This document shows, in pieces, positions 26,232 to 35,878 of a DNA stretch of 64,000 nucleotides. The first letter of the stretch is position 1. Each line of letters opens with the position of its first letter. This stretch comes from Anaerovibrio lipolyticus DSM 3074. Lineage in GTDB: Bacteria; Bacillota; Negativicutes; Selenomonadales; Selenomonadaceae. The notes below the pieces were generated by a model that worked only from the letters and a program-made list of their open reading frames with translations, had not been told where the DNA came from and did no database searches. The DNA lies in contig NZ_FQYW01000014.1 in assembly GCF_900141865.1 (NCBI RefSeq), positions 28,215 through 92,214 of the forward strand, given 5' to 3'. The position numbers and the translations under genes are program-made.

Positions 26232-27530
26232 TTATTTTGTTAATCTATCCAGCTCTTCATAGAAATCAGGATAGGAAATATCCACACAATCCGGATTCTG
26301 AATCTCCACCCCTGCCCCGGCAATACCCAATACTGCCAGACACATGGCCATACGGTGGTCATCATAGCTAAAGCACTCCGCCATCTTAGGGGTACTGCTA
26401 CCGTGAATAATCAGACCGTCTTCCTTGCCTTCGATAGTGCCTCCCAGCTTGGCAAACTGGTTACAGATAGCCTCCAGTCTATCTGTTTCCTTGACGCGAA
26501 GCTCCCCGGCTCCAGTAATAATTGTATCGCCATCAGCAAACATGGCTGCCACAGCAATAATAGGGATTTCATCCACCAAACGGGGAATGATATCTGCCCC
26601 GAAGCTGGTGCCATGAAGCCTAGCATATTTCACCAAAATATCTGCCACCAGTTCGCCACCGCTCTTGCGTTGGTTCTGGATTGTAAGATTAGCCCCCATG
26701 TCCTTTAGCACATCAATAATACCAGTTCTGGTTTCATTGATGCCCACATTTTTCAAAAGGAGCTCACTATCAGGAATAATAGATGCTGCCACCAGCCAAA
26801 AAGCAGCCGAGCTAATATCTCCCGGCACTACCAGCTCCTTTGGGGCAACCATCTTTTCAGGTGCCGTTATGGTAATACTGCTCCCCTCATATTTCAGTTT
26901 TACACCAAAGGTCTCCAGCATAAGCTCTGTATGATTTCTGGAAGGGTATGGCTCCACCACGGTGGTTTCTCCCTCTGCAAAAAGTCCCGCCAGGAGCATG
27001 GCGGATTTCACCTGGGCACTGGCCACAGGCATATTATATTTATACCCCTTAAGCTTTCCCTCCACGGGAACTATGGTAATTGGCAATTTTGTATTATTTG
27101 CCCTGCCCACTATATGGGCCCCCATCTGGCTCAAAGGCTTGATAACCCGTCCCATTGGCCGCTTATGCAAGGAACTGTCCCCCGTAAACACTGACACGAA
27201 TTTTTGTGGGGCCAGCATACCCATCATAAGGCGGAGAGTGGTACCGGAATTTCCCGCGTCAAGAATAGTGGTGGGCTCCTGCAAGCCATGAAGGCCATTG
27301 CCTTTTACAATTAGCTCAGTATCGCTTATTATATCCACCTTAGCCCCCAGAGCCCGCATAACGCCTACAGTAGACAGGCAGTCTGCCGAAGGAAGAAAAT
27401 TTGTAATATGCACAGGAGTATCACCCAAAGCGGAAAGCATTACACTTCTATGGGAAACGGACTTGTCCCCCGGAATAATAACCTCGCCCCGTAATGCCTT
27501 TAAGGACTTATTTATAACTCGATTTCCCAC
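26232..27530 (-). CDS. aroA: 3-phosphoshikimate 1-carboxyvinyltransferase (EPSP synthase)
   Basis: Sixth step of the shikimate pathway, joining PEP to shikimate-3-phosphate. Motifs: IPGDKSVSHRS (substrate-binding lysine), LDAGNSGTTLRLMMG and RVKETDRLEAI. The frame is open up to 27635, but the start is probably the GTG at 27530: GGAGGAG stands 7 bases ahead and the protein then begins just before the conserved INKSLKALRG; length 433 residues. The stop codon of the upstream flavoprotein lies 5 bases ahead. The GNSGTT active-site motif is the class I/II-shared form; no inference on inhibitor tolerance is made. Confidence 0.95.
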   Translation of the reverse strand: MGNRVINKSLKALRGEVIIPGDKSVSHRSVMLSALGDTPVHITNFLPSADCLSTVGVMRALGAKVDIISDTELIVKGNGLHGLQEPTTILDAGNSGTTLRLMMGMLAPQKFVSVFTGDSSLHKRPMGRVIKPLSQMGAHIVGRANNTKLPITIVPVEGKLKGYKYNMPVASAQVKSAMLLAGLFAEGETTVVEPYPSRNHTELMLETFGVKLKYEGSSITITAPEKMVAPKELVVPGDISSAAFWLVAASIIPDSELLLKNVGINETRTGIIDVLKDMGANLTIQNQRKSGGELVADILVKYARLHGTSFGADIIPRLVDEIPIIAVAAMFADGDTIITGAGELRVKETDRLEAICNQFAKLGGTIEGKEDGLIIHGSSTPKMAECFSYDDHRMAMCLAVLGIAGAGVEIQNPDCVDISYPDFYEELDRLTK

Positions 27531-27534
27531 TTGC

Positions 27535-28785
27535 TTACTCCTCCTCATCATTCCATACAGACCAGTTACCCGCTGCTGCCCCCATAGAAAAAGCCGCCTG
27601 TAAATTATAGCCCCCGGTGTAGGCATCCACATCAACTACTTCACCGGCAAAATAAAGATTTTTTATCAGCTTGGATTCCATGGTCTTGGGATTTATTTCC
27701 TTTACATCAACGCCTCCGGCTGTAACAATAGCCTCCGCAATAGGCCGTGTTTTGGTTACGGTTACCAGCAAGCCCTTTAATACATTTATAAGGCGGTGAC
27801 GCTCCTCCTTGGTAATGGAATTCACCATTCTGTCTGGCTCAATATATGCTCCGTCAAGGATTGGCGGAATTAACCTCCCCGGCAGTAAATCCTTCAGGGC
27901 ATTCTTCATTTCCTTTCGCTGGTATTTCTCAAAATCCCTTAAAACTCTGGCATCCAGCTGTTCGAAGGAAAGGGCTGGTTTCAGATCTATCATCAACTCC
28001 ACAAAGCTGCCCTCCTCCAACAGCTGGGCAGTTTTACGGCTAAGGGATAGAATTATGGGACCACTGACACCAAAATGGGTAAACAACATCTCCCCAAACA
28101 TATCCGTTATTCTTTTTTCATCGGCAAAAAGAGTAACCCGCACATTTCTTAGTGACACGCCCTGTAAATCCTTTACCCATTCCTCCTCCAGCTCCAGAGG
28201 AACCAGGGCTGGAAGGGGTGTCACCACCTTATGGCCGATTTTATCAGCCATTTTATAGCCATCCCCTGTAGAGCCAGTGCCGGGATAGGATGAACCACCT
28301 GTGGCAAGAATTACCGCCTCTGCCTCGAATTTTTGTCCATCATCAGTTTTTACACCGACAGCTTTATTACCCTGTACCAGTATTTCTGAAACCTTCACCT
28401 CGGTGTACAGCTTAACTCCCAGCTCATGGAGCTGAAGTACCATGGCATCAACCACATCGGCGGCCTTGTCACTGACCGGGAACACCCGGCCTCCCCGCTC
28501 CACCTTGGTGGGCACTTCAATGCCATTGAAGAAATATTGCACATCCTCATTATCAAAGGCACGAATACAGCTGTTCAAGAACTTGCCATTGCCAGGGATA
28601 TTTTTAATCAGCTCTGGAACCTCTGCCACATTGGTAATGTTGCAGCGTCCCTTGCCAGTTATTAGCATTTTCTTGCCAGCCCGCTTCATTTTTTCCAGCA
28701 AAACCACACTGGCACCGTTTTCCGCCGCCTTTATGGCCGCCATCATGCCGGCGGGACCTGCTCCCACCACAACAATTTTATCCAT
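27535..28785 (-). CDS. FAD-dependent NAD(P)/FAD oxidoreductase, HI0933/YhiN family
   Basis: A flavoprotein with an N-terminal dinucleotide fold (DKIVVVGAGPAGMMAA), the family motif GKGRCNITN, and ILATGGSSYPGTGSTGDGY. The C-terminal FAGEVVDVDAYTGGYNLQ motif is typical of HI0933-like proteins (416 residues from the ATG at 28785, which has AAGGTG 7 bases ahead). The start overlaps the stop of rluB by 8 bases. The substrate of this widespread family is unknown. Confidence 0.9.
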   Translation of the reverse strand: MDKIVVVGAGPAGMMAAIKAAENGASVVLLEKMKRAGKKMLITGKGRCNITNVAEVPELIKNIPGNGKFLNSCIRAFDNEDVQYFFNGIEVPTKVERGGRVFPVSDKAADVVDAMVLQLHELGVKLYTEVKVSEILVQGNKAVGVKTDDGQKFEAEAVILATGGSSYPGTGSTGDGYKMADKIGHKVVTPLPALVPLELEEEWVKDLQGVSLRNVRVTLFADEKRITDMFGEMLFTHFGVSGPIILSLSRKTAQLLEEGSFVELMIDLKPALSFEQLDARVLRDFEKYQRKEMKNALKDLLPGRLIPPILDGAYIEPDRMVNSITKEERHRLINVLKGLLVTVTKTRPIAEAIVTAGGVDVKEINPKTMESKLIKNLYFAGEVVDVDAYTGGYNLQAAFSMGAAAGNWSVWNDEEE

Positions 28786-29521
28786 TAATTGCACCTTGCT
28801 TTCCCGCAATATGCTTCAGTTTGGCTACTTCGTCCGCCGTCAGCTCGCGATACTTTCCCCGACTTACCCCCTCCAGAGTAAGCCCTCCAAAGGCAATACG
28901 CTTTAGAGCCGTGACATCGTGTCCCACCGCACTGAACATTCGCCTCACCTGACGGTTGCGGCCCTCGTGAATTACCACCTTCACCTTAGACCAGTTTCCC
29001 TGCTCATTATATTCCACCAGCCTTGCCTCTGCAGGGGCTGTCATGCCATCCTCCAGCTTGATGCCACTGCGGAATTTCTGGAGCTTTTCCGGTGTAACCA
29101 TGCCTTTCACCTTGGCCAGATAGGTTTTCTTTACCTCATAACGGGGATGAAGCAATCCGTTCATCAGCTCACCATCGTTTGTCAGCAATAGCAAGCCTTC
29201 TGTATCGTAGTCCAGCCGACCGATAGGGTAAATGTATTCATGAACCTCCGCCAACAAATCCACCACTGTTTTCCTACCCCTATCGTCCTTTACGGTACTC
29301 AGATATCCCCTTGGTTTATTCAATAAAAAATACAGCTTGGCCTTTTCCTTACCAATGGCCACGCCGTCTATAGCTATTTCATCAGTTTCATCGGCCTGAA
29401 TGCCCAGCTCTGTAACCACCTGGCCATTAAGACTTACTCTGCCTTCTTTAATCAGCCGCTCAGCCTCACGACGGGATGCCGCCCCAGCCCGACTGATAAG
29501 TTTTTGTATCCGTTCCATCAC
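28778..29521 (-). CDS. rluB: 23S rRNA pseudouridine synthase, RluB/RsuA family
   Basis: Isomerises a uridine in 23S rRNA (2605 in the E. coli RluB case). An S4 RNA-binding domain (residues 1-60, RIQKLISRAGAASRREAERL) precedes the catalytic domain with YPIGRLDYDTEGLLLLTNDG, where the aspartate is the catalytic residue, and EGRNRQVRRMF. 247 residues is standard. RluB and RluE/RsuA cannot be separated fully by eye; the S4 domain favours RluB. It is the first gene of a long minus-strand run and stands back to back with the U32 gene. Confidence 0.92.
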   Translation of the reverse strand: MMERIQKLISRAGAASRREAERLIKEGRVSLNGQVVTELGIQADETDEIAIDGVAIGKEKAKLYFLLNKPRGYLSTVKDDRGRKTVVDLLAEVHEYIYPIGRLDYDTEGLLLLTNDGELMNGLLHPRYEVKKTYLAKVKGMVTPEKLQKFRSGIKLEDGMTAPAEARLVEYNEQGNWSKVKVVIHEGRNRQVRRMFSAVGHDVTALKRIAFGGLTLEGVSRGKYRELTADEVAKLKHIAGKQGAING

Positions 29522-29709
29522 TAGACACTCCTTCTTTATGATTAAAACACAAAGGCCAAATGCTGTCTAGTTTAAATTCATGTGCAATATGAAAATCCCC
29601 TGCAGTAAAATGATAACTTTATTATTATTAAGAAAATTGATATAATGAATCGGTATGCAAAAAATATTGCGTTATATAAAAAGGTTATTTATATAAAGGA
29701 GAGCACAAG

Positions 29710-31659
29710 ATGATTTTAAACCGTAAATCAGTGGAACTTTTGGCCCCGGCCGGCAACTGGGATGCCCTGGTGGCAGCCGTGGAAGCTGGTGCCGATGCTG
29801 TTTATCTCGGTGGCAAGCATTTCAACATGCGTATGCACCGCAATAAGGAAACAAACTTTGACGATGAGATGCTGAAGAAGGCTATTGAATATACCCATGC
29901 CCATGGTGTTTGTCTCTATATCACTCTTAACAACCTTATCAGTGATGATGAAATTGAGCCTTTAAAGCAGTATCTTGCTTATCTGAATGAAATCCGCCCG
30001 GATGCGATTTTGGTGCAGGATTTTGCCGTGCTGGAAATTGCCAGGGAAATGGGCATTACCATTCCTTTCCATACTTCTGTTATGATGAATACCCATAACG
30101 AGCACGCCATCAAAAAGCTGAAGGAATATGGCATTACCAGAATCGTTGTAGGCCGTGAAATGACCCTTTCCGAAATGTCCCTTTTCAAGGAAAGAACAGG
30201 GCTGGAAATCGAGTATTTCATGCATGGTGATATGTGTATCGCTGAAAGCGGTCAGTGCATCCATTCCGGAGTGCTCTTTGGACAGAGCGGCAACCGTGGC
30301 CGTTGTCTGAAGCCTTGTCGTTGGGCATACAAGCTCATTGACGAGGAAACCGGGGAAATTCTTGATAAGGATGATCAGCACGACTACAAGCTGGCTCTCA
30401 AGGATATGTGTATGTACAGAAACATCCCTGAACTCATCCAGGCTGGTGTATTCTCCTTTAAAATTGAAGGTCGTATGCGCCCAGCTGATTTTGTACGCCG
30501 CATTGTGGCCACCTACAGAAAGGCTATTGATGCCTATATTGAGGATCCTTATGGATATCAGGTGGATGAAGAGGGCTGGCAGGACCTTTACAAGAACCGG
30601 GCCCGTGATTTTACTACCACCTTTGCTTTGGGACAGCCTGATGTCAGTGATATCGGCTTTGATGGCTCCCGTGAGCCACGTTTCTTCAGTGATGCTGTAG
30701 AAGAGGCTGGTTTCCAGGATGAAATTTTAAAGGCTGAGCCAGCAATTAATAAGGAAAACAAGGGCAAGCGTCAGCTGGCCGTACAGGTGGCAGATATTGC
30801 TTCCGTGGAGGCTGCCTGCTCCAATGGTGCTGACATCGTTTATTTATCCGGTGAAGCCTACAAGCCAAAGAAGCCTTGGTCACTGAAAAATGTGGCAAAG
30901 GCCATTGAAATCGGTAAGAAATACAACGCCAAAATCGTTATTGGTACCCCACGCACCACCATGTGCCGTGAATGTGGCGAGCTGGAGCAATATCTAAAGG
31001 CAGTCAATGAACTGAAGCCAGCCGGCGTGCTGGTAAGCAATCTGGGCTCCTTAAAGCTGGCCCAGGAGTGTACTGATTTACAAGTACAGGCGGACTTTTC
31101 CTTCAATCTCTTTAACCATAAGGCTGCCAGCTTTATGAAGAAGAACGGCATATCCATGGGTACTGCTTCTCTGGAGCTTTCCTTTGCCCAGGTGAAGAAT
31201 CTTGTGGAGCAATCTGAGCTTCCTATTGAGATTATCGTTCACGGCTCCTACGAGTCTATGATCTGTGACCACAATTTTGCCGCCATGATTCTTCCATACA
31301 AGCATTTGATTAACCCCGAGTTTGTAAATCGCCATTACGCCTTAAAGGATACTGCAGGCGGTGTTCATCCACTTCGTATGGACCAGTTTGGTCGCAACCA
31401 TATTCTCTTTACCAAGGATTTGTGCTACTACCCATATCTGGAGAAATTCAACGGCGTAGCTGCATTCCGCATTGAGGCCAAGGACTATGCGCCAGAGCTG
31501 GTGGCAGAGCTTACCAAGGCATACCGCACTGCTCTTGATAATCTGGATGCCGGCAAGCCAGCCTTTGATGAAGAAACCTTCAAGAAGCTGCAGGAGTCCG
31601 GTCCTAGAAAGCTGGGTATCGGTGTATATCGATTCCGCCAGTCCCAGGATTCACTCTAA
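29710..31659 (+). CDS. Peptidase U32 family protein with two tandem U32-like halves
   Basis: The N-terminal half (about residues 8-290) is a clear U32 domain: ELLAPAGNWDALVAAVEAGADAVYLGG, EYFMHGDMCIAESGQC and NRGRCLKPCRW, whose cysteines fit the Fe-S site now known in this family. The C-terminal half (from about residue 355) repeats the fold start as QLAVQVADIASVEAACSNGADIVYL and later IIVHGSYESMICDH. Known U32 proteins (TrhP, RlhA, UbiU/UbiV) are mostly tRNA/rRNA hydroxylation or quinone hydroxylation factors, so an RNA-modification role is more likely than proteolysis. Start ATG has AAGGAG 9 bases ahead; 649 residues. Confidence 0.88.
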   Translation: MILNRKSVELLAPAGNWDALVAAVEAGADAVYLGGKHFNMRMHRNKETNFDDEMLKKAIEYTHAHGVCLYITLNNLISDDEIEPLKQYLAYLNEIRPDAILVQDFAVLEIAREMGITIPFHTSVMMNTHNEHAIKKLKEYGITRIVVGREMTLSEMSLFKERTGLEIEYFMHGDMCIAESGQCIHSGVLFGQSGNRGRCLKPCRWAYKLIDEETGEILDKDDQHDYKLALKDMCMYRNIPELIQAGVFSFKIEGRMRPADFVRRIVATYRKAIDAYIEDPYGYQVDEEGWQDLYKNRARDFTTTFALGQPDVSDIGFDGSREPRFFSDAVEEAGFQDEILKAEPAINKENKGKRQLAVQVADIASVEAACSNGADIVYLSGEAYKPKKPWSLKNVAKAIEIGKKYNAKIVIGTPRTTMCRECGELEQYLKAVNELKPAGVLVSNLGSLKLAQECTDLQVQADFSFNLFNHKAASFMKKNGISMGTASLELSFAQVKNLVEQSELPIEIIVHGSYESMICDHNFAAMILPYKHLINPEFVNRHYALKDTAGGVHPLRMDQFGRNHILFTKDLCYYPYLEKFNGVAAFRIEAKDYAPELVAELTKAYRTALDNLDAGKPAFDEETFKKLQESGPRKLGIGVYRFRQSQDSL

Positions 31660-31660
31660 T

Positions 31661-31710
31661 CGACCTCATCCGAGCGCTACGCGCCCACCTTCCCTATAGG
31701 GGAAGGCTTT
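31661..31710. repeat. Compact double-hairpin intergenic element
   Basis: Directly after the U32 stop codon come two adjacent hairpins: GCGC-TAC-GCGC (31674-31684) and CCTTCCC-TATA-GGGGAAGG (31688-31706), then CTTT. Such a GC-rich element between AT-rich spacers looks like a dispersed REP-type repeat; it may also act as a terminator for the U32 gene. Only one copy is present in the window. Confidence 0.5.
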
Positions 31711-31750
31711 CAATTCCTAAATATTTTTTAATTTATAGGAGGTATTGATA

Positions 31751-33049
31751 ATGTCATTGGAAAAGCCTATTGGTCCTGAGGCCATTCTGGAAAAGAAGAA
31801 GAAATACATCATGCCTTGTCTGGCTCATTTTTACAAGGAGCCACGTCAGTTTGTAAAGGGCGATATGCAGTTTTTGTACGACAGCGAGGGACGCAAATAT
31901 CTTGATATGTTCGCTGGTGTATCCGTTATGAACTGCGGTCACTGCAACCCTGAAATTCTCGAAAATGTGGTAAAGCAGGTCCAGTCCCTGCAGCATGTCT
32001 GCAATATTTATCTCACTGAAAATTTCGTTAATCTGGCTGAAAAGCTGGCCGAGGTTACACCTGGTGACTTGCAGAAAACCTTTTTCTGCTCCACTGGAAC
32101 CGAGGCCAATGAAGGTGCCATGCTATTGGCTTCCATTTATACAGGCAACGACGAGTTTATCAGTCTAAGAAACGGCCTCCATGGCCGTACCAAGCTCACC
32201 ATGAGTGTTACTGGTATTCAGATGTGGCGTACTGATCCTCATCCATGTGGGGGTATTCACTTTGCTCCAAATGCTTATTGTTATCGCTGCCCGTTGGGGA
32301 AAAAATATCCTGAATGTGATTTGGCCTGTGCCAATGCTGTCGAGGACTTGATAAAATATTCCACCAGTGGCCATCCAGCGGCCATGATTGCTGAGCCTAT
32401 TCAGGGAAATGCGGGTATTGTAACGCCTCCAAAGGGATACTTTAAGCGTGTTAAGGAAATCCTTGAAAAGTACAATGCTCTCCTTATTATTGACGAGGTG
32501 CAGACAGGATTTGCCCGTACTGGCAAGATGTTTGCCATTGAAAATTTCGATGTGGTGCCTGATATTATTACCATGGCCAAAGCCCTTGGTAATGGTGCTC
32601 CAATTTCTGCCTTCACTGCATCTGCCAAGATTGCAGATACCTACACCAAGCCAGGTGCCTCCACTCTTGGTGGTAACCCTGTATCCTCCATTGCCGGTCT
32701 TAGCGTTATTAACTACATTCAGAAGCATAATCTCATGCAGAATGCCCAGGAGCGTGGCCAGCAGCTGTATGATGGTCTGGTTGAGCTTCAGAAGAAGCAC
32801 CCTATCATTGGTGATATCCGTGGCCTGGGTCTCATGCGTGGTGCAGAATTTGTCCATGCCGACAAGAGCCCGGCTCCTGAGGAGTTGGATATGGTTCTTG
32901 AAGAAATGAAGGACCGTGGCTTTATTATCGGCAAGAATGGTATTGAGAGAAACGTTATGGCCTTCCAGCCACCATTGGTTGTTACTGAGGAAGACATCAA
33001 TAATGTCTTAAATGCCCTGGATGATGTTTTAACAAAGCTAATTAAGTAA
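31751..33049 (+). CDS. Class III aminotransferase (PLP-dependent)
   Basis: Fold-type I transaminase of about 432 residues. The class III signature is IIDEVQTGFARTGKMFA, with DE contacting the PLP ring nitrogen; the PLP lysine is in ITMAKALGNG. A cofactor phosphate motif (CSTGTEANEGAML) is present. The ATG at 31751 has AGGAGG 8 bases ahead; the TTG at 31745 is rejected. The cysteine-rich segment YCYRCPLGKKYPECDLAC is a noticeable feature. Similar proteins include alanine-glyoxylate (AGXT2-like), ornithine and 4-aminobutyrate aminotransferases; the substrate is uncertain. Confidence 0.9.
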   Translation: MSLEKPIGPEAILEKKKKYIMPCLAHFYKEPRQFVKGDMQFLYDSEGRKYLDMFAGVSVMNCGHCNPEILENVVKQVQSLQHVCNIYLTENFVNLAEKLAEVTPGDLQKTFFCSTGTEANEGAMLLASIYTGNDEFISLRNGLHGRTKLTMSVTGIQMWRTDPHPCGGIHFAPNAYCYRCPLGKKYPECDLACANAVEDLIKYSTSGHPAAMIAEPIQGNAGIVTPPKGYFKRVKEILEKYNALLIIDEVQTGFARTGKMFAIENFDVVPDIITMAKALGNGAPISAFTASAKIADTYTKPGASTLGGNPVSSIAGLSVINYIQKHNLMQNAQERGQQLYDGLVELQKKHPIIGDIRGLGLMRGAEFVHADKSPAPEELDMVLEEMKDRGFIIGKNGIERNVMAFQPPLVVTEEDINNVLNALDDVLTKLIK

Positions 33050-33075
33050 ACTGATATCAATTTAATAAACACACA

Positions 33076-33122
33076 AAAATCCCTGCCAAGAAGGATTAAC
33101 ATTCCTCCCTGACAGGGATTTT
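33076..33122. terminator. Bidirectional terminator between convergent genes
   Basis: AAAATCCCTG and CAGGGATTTT form the stem, with about 27 bases between that can form a second small hairpin. It lies midway between the plus-strand aminotransferase and the minus-strand diguanylate cyclase and has T runs on both strands. Confidence 0.75.
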
Positions 33123-33148
33123 AATATTCTCGTATAATATTATTTGAT

Positions 33149-34909
33149 TTAAATCACCGTTACACAATTCTTGCCGCCCTGATTCTTTGATTTATACATA
33201 GCTGCATCAACCCGCTGAAACAGGGATAGAATAGTATCATCCTTGGCAGCTGCCGTAATACCGATGCTCACCGTCACATTCTTCACCTTAAATTGTGACG
33301 TCAATCCCATAATTTTACTTCTGATACGCTCGGCCACATTAGCGGCCACATCCACATTACAATTATTAAAGACAATTATAAACTCATCGCCACCCCAACG
33401 GCCTGCCCTGTCCGTGGAGCGAATATTCTGTTTAATGAGATCTGCCACACTCTTAAGGACCTCATCACCAGTATCGTGCCCCAGGGTATCATTAATGCTC
33501 TTGAAATTATCTATATCCAGCATCATTACTGAAACTGAATTTCCCGATAATTGACATCTGTATAAAGAATTCGCCATTTCAGATTCCAGCTCGCCACGAT
33601 TGAGAAGATTGGTGAGAAAATCGATTTTGGCAATATCATAAAGGCGTCTGTTGCTTTCCTCCAGCTCGTTGGACACAGCCTGTACAAAATGCATCATGTG
33701 ACTCAGTACACTGTTTTGATGCTCCAAGCGGATTGGCTGCATTGATTCATCATTACTGGATATAACCTCATGGCCGCCCTCCCTGAAGCCGATTATGGAA
33801 AGGCACATGTTATTGAGGTATATATCTCCCCCTGGGGTTCTCATGTATTCGCCGGAGGCGTAAATCCCCGTGGAAGGAACGCCCTTGCGGCAAGCCTCCA
33901 ATTCCTGGTTAACATCCTTATGAAGATGAATATTTCTTGCCCAGCAGCTTACAGCAAATATCCCCTCAGGATTAAATCTGATCATTTCCATCTGGATATT
34001 GCGGGCCTCTTGAATAATAACAGCTGGATCACCATAGCACAGACGAATCATATCACCTACAACGAAATCAGCCCCATAGCTGGCACTGCCATCCTTATCA
34101 AGTCGTCTTGGCAGTCTGGACAAAAAGGCCCCATTTCTGATAATTGAAAATGGAAACGCCACCGCTTCACTTAAAAACTCATCATTCCAATTGGTAATGC
34201 CCAAATATTTCTCATAAATTGTCCGGACAGGCACATCATCTATTTCACAAATAGTATGATAGTTATCCAATCTGGTCACGGTCATAGTCTTGCCTAATGG
34301 CTTCCAGCCACTACCATAGCCAACATGAACATTTAAGGATTTGCCATTAAAGGCTACCATTACATGTCCCCTATGGATGACATCATCACCAGTAAAAACA
34401 AAGCCCTGGCCAGCCGGAGTTGTACCATCATCCACCACTCCACCAAAGAATACTACCTCTGGTGGCAACTTAGATATTTCCTCGAAGAAAGGCATTGTAT
34501 TAATGGCATAGCCGGCAGTGAGCATCTCCACTGCAGCCAAATTATCCACCTTGGTCAATTTTTCCAAGATTTCCACACCGATTTCCTTACTTTTATCATC
34601 ATCCCAAAATACCGGGAAAACTTCAATCTGTCCTTCTTTAAACACAGAAAAAGTCAAGGAAATGCCATAATAATTAATGACACCAGCTGTAATCATAGCC
34701 GATGCTGTTCCACCGGCGATTTTAGCCTCAGGTAACACTTCCCGTACCTTTTGAATTAAATCTGGAACCTTATCCTTTAAATGGATATTGGCATAAATCG
34801 TAACCAGCACACAGGAATACTCCCCCATGCCAGCTAGCTGACTGGAAAATTCATCCACTTTATTAAAAAATGACTGTACATCTTCGCATAAATACGGAAT
34901 GTGCTTCAT
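33149..34909 (-). CDS. Diguanylate cyclase with N-terminal FIST sensor domain
   Basis: Predicted to make cyclic di-GMP in response to a small ligand. The N-terminal 360 residues contain FIST_N and FIST_C segments (AKIAGGTASAMITAG, EVVFFGGVVDDG, GVFAVSC-like GIFAVSCWARN), a module thought to bind amino acids or other small molecules. A GGDEF domain follows from about residue 425, with GGDEF at 506-510 and an intact RxxD product-inhibition site (RSTD, 497-500). No membrane segment is seen. I prefer the ATG at 34909 (GGGGTGA 5 bases ahead, 586 residues) over the frame opening at 35011. No PDE is near. Confidence 0.9.
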   Translation of the reverse strand: MKHIPYLCEDVQSFFNKVDEFSSQLAGMGEYSCVLVTIYANIHLKDKVPDLIQKVREVLPEAKIAGGTASAMITAGVINYYGISLTFSVFKEGQIEVFPVFWDDDKSKEIGVEILEKLTKVDNLAAVEMLTAGYAINTMPFFEEISKLPPEVVFFGGVVDDGTTPAGQGFVFTGDDVIHRGHVMVAFNGKSLNVHVGYGSGWKPLGKTMTVTRLDNYHTICEIDDVPVRTIYEKYLGITNWNDEFLSEAVAFPFSIIRNGAFLSRLPRRLDKDGSASYGADFVVGDMIRLCYGDPAVIIQEARNIQMEMIRFNPEGIFAVSCWARNIHLHKDVNQELEACRKGVPSTGIYASGEYMRTPGGDIYLNNMCLSIIGFREGGHEVISSNDESMQPIRLEHQNSVLSHMMHFVQAVSNELEESNRRLYDIAKIDFLTNLLNRGELESEMANSLYRCQLSGNSVSVMMLDIDNFKSINDTLGHDTGDEVLKSVADLIKQNIRSTDRAGRWGGDEFIIVFNNCNVDVAANVAERIRSKIMGLTSQFKVKNVTVSIGITAAAKDDTILSLFQRVDAAMYKSKNQGGKNCVTVI

Positions 34910-35057
34910 ATAATTCACCCCAAAATCAGACAATGGTGCCATTGACAAAATTATACCATAAGATATTAGTTCACTGCGAGGAAAGATTTTTAAAAATTTA
35001 AAGAGAAACATTTATTATGTAAACATAAAATAATCAGCACTTTTGTTTGCAGAACAC

Positions 35058-35085
35058 TTGCAATAGAACATATATATGATATACT
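35058..35085 (+). promoter_or_regulatory. lexA promoter
   Basis: TTGCAA (35058-35063) and TATACT (35080-35085) are 16 bases apart, 36 bases before the lexA ATG. A dyad TGTT-N5-AACA (around 35044-35056) and two AGAAC half-sites overlap the -35 region and could be the LexA operator; the classical Firmicute GAAC-N4-GTTC box is not present. Confidence 0.6.
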
Positions 35086-35120
35086 ATAGGTACAAAACTA
35101 TTATGTAAGGAGTGTGACTA

Positions 35121-35735
35121 ATGGGACGTAAACGCTGTGCCGATGAGCGCATGAGCCAAATTTACAATTACATCAAGGAATTTCTTTTATCAAAGGGCTA
35201 TCCGCCTTCTGTTCGCGAGATAGGCAAGGCTGTTGGACTTAAATCATCCTCCACCGTACACGGATATCTCAATCAATTAGAGGATGCGGGGCTGATTCGC
35301 CGTGATCCGACCAAGCCTCGTGCAATTGATCTTTTGGAGGACAAGCCTTGGGAACGTACTGTCAATGTTCCGTTGGTTGGTGCAGTAACCGCCGGTACTC
35401 CTATTCTGGCGCAAGAAAATATTGAGGAGGTCTTTGCTTTCCCACAGAACCTCCTAGGTACCACGTCAGAAACCTTTATGCTGAAGGTTGACGGTGAAAG
35501 CATGATTAATGCCGGCATATATGATGGCGACTATATCATGGTCAAGCAACAGAGCACTGCAAATAACAGTGATATTGTGGTGGCATTGGTAAATGGAGAG
35601 GCCGCCACCGTAAAACGCTTCTTCAAGGAAAAGGATTGCATCCGTCTACAGCCAGAGAATGACTCCATGGAGCCTTTCTATGAAAAGAACGTAACCATCT
35701 TGGGAAAGGTAATCGGCATCTATCGCCAAATGTAA
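35121..35735 (+). CDS. lexA: LexA repressor
   Basis: SOS-response repressor with self-cleavage. An N-terminal winged helix ([31 protein letters not shown]) is followed by the cleavage site VTA-GTP (Ala91-Gly92) and the Ser-Lys dyad: Ser127 in [10 protein letters not shown] and Lys165 in AATVKRFF. 204 residues is normal. AAGGAG lies 9 bases ahead of the ATG. It is transcribed alone, divergent from the FIST-GGDEF gene, with its own terminator. Confidence 0.97.
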   Translation: MGRKRCADERMSQIYNYIKEFLLSKGYPPSVREIGKAVGLKSSSTVHGYLNQLEDAGLIRRDPTKPRAIDLLEDKPWERTVNVPLVGAVTAGTPILAQENIEEVFAFPQNLLGTTSETFMLKVDGESMINAGIYDGDYIMVKQQSTANNSDIVVALVNGEAATVKRFFKEKDCIRLQPENDSMEPFYEKNVTILGKVIGIYRQM

Positions 35736-35761
35736 ATCCAAATTCAACCCGCTATATGCAA

Positions 35762-35796
35762 AGAGAGCAACCCGTGAGGCTGCTCTCTATTTTTAT
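35762..35796 (+). terminator. Intrinsic terminator after lexA
   Basis: AGAGAGCA pairs with TGCTCTCT across an 11-base loop, followed by ATTTTTAT, starting 27 bases past the lexA stop. Confidence 0.85.
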
Positions 35797-35878
35797 GTCC
35801 AAAATTTAATTTTTAAATTTATTATTTGTTTTCGCATGGGACGTATTTGCCAATCAGTTTCACTTATTGTATATGTCC

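Noticed and set aside
35036..35060. Classical LexA box before lexA
   Set aside because: The Firmicute GAAC-N4-GTTC consensus is not found; only inverted TGTT/AACA and repeated AGAAC are present.
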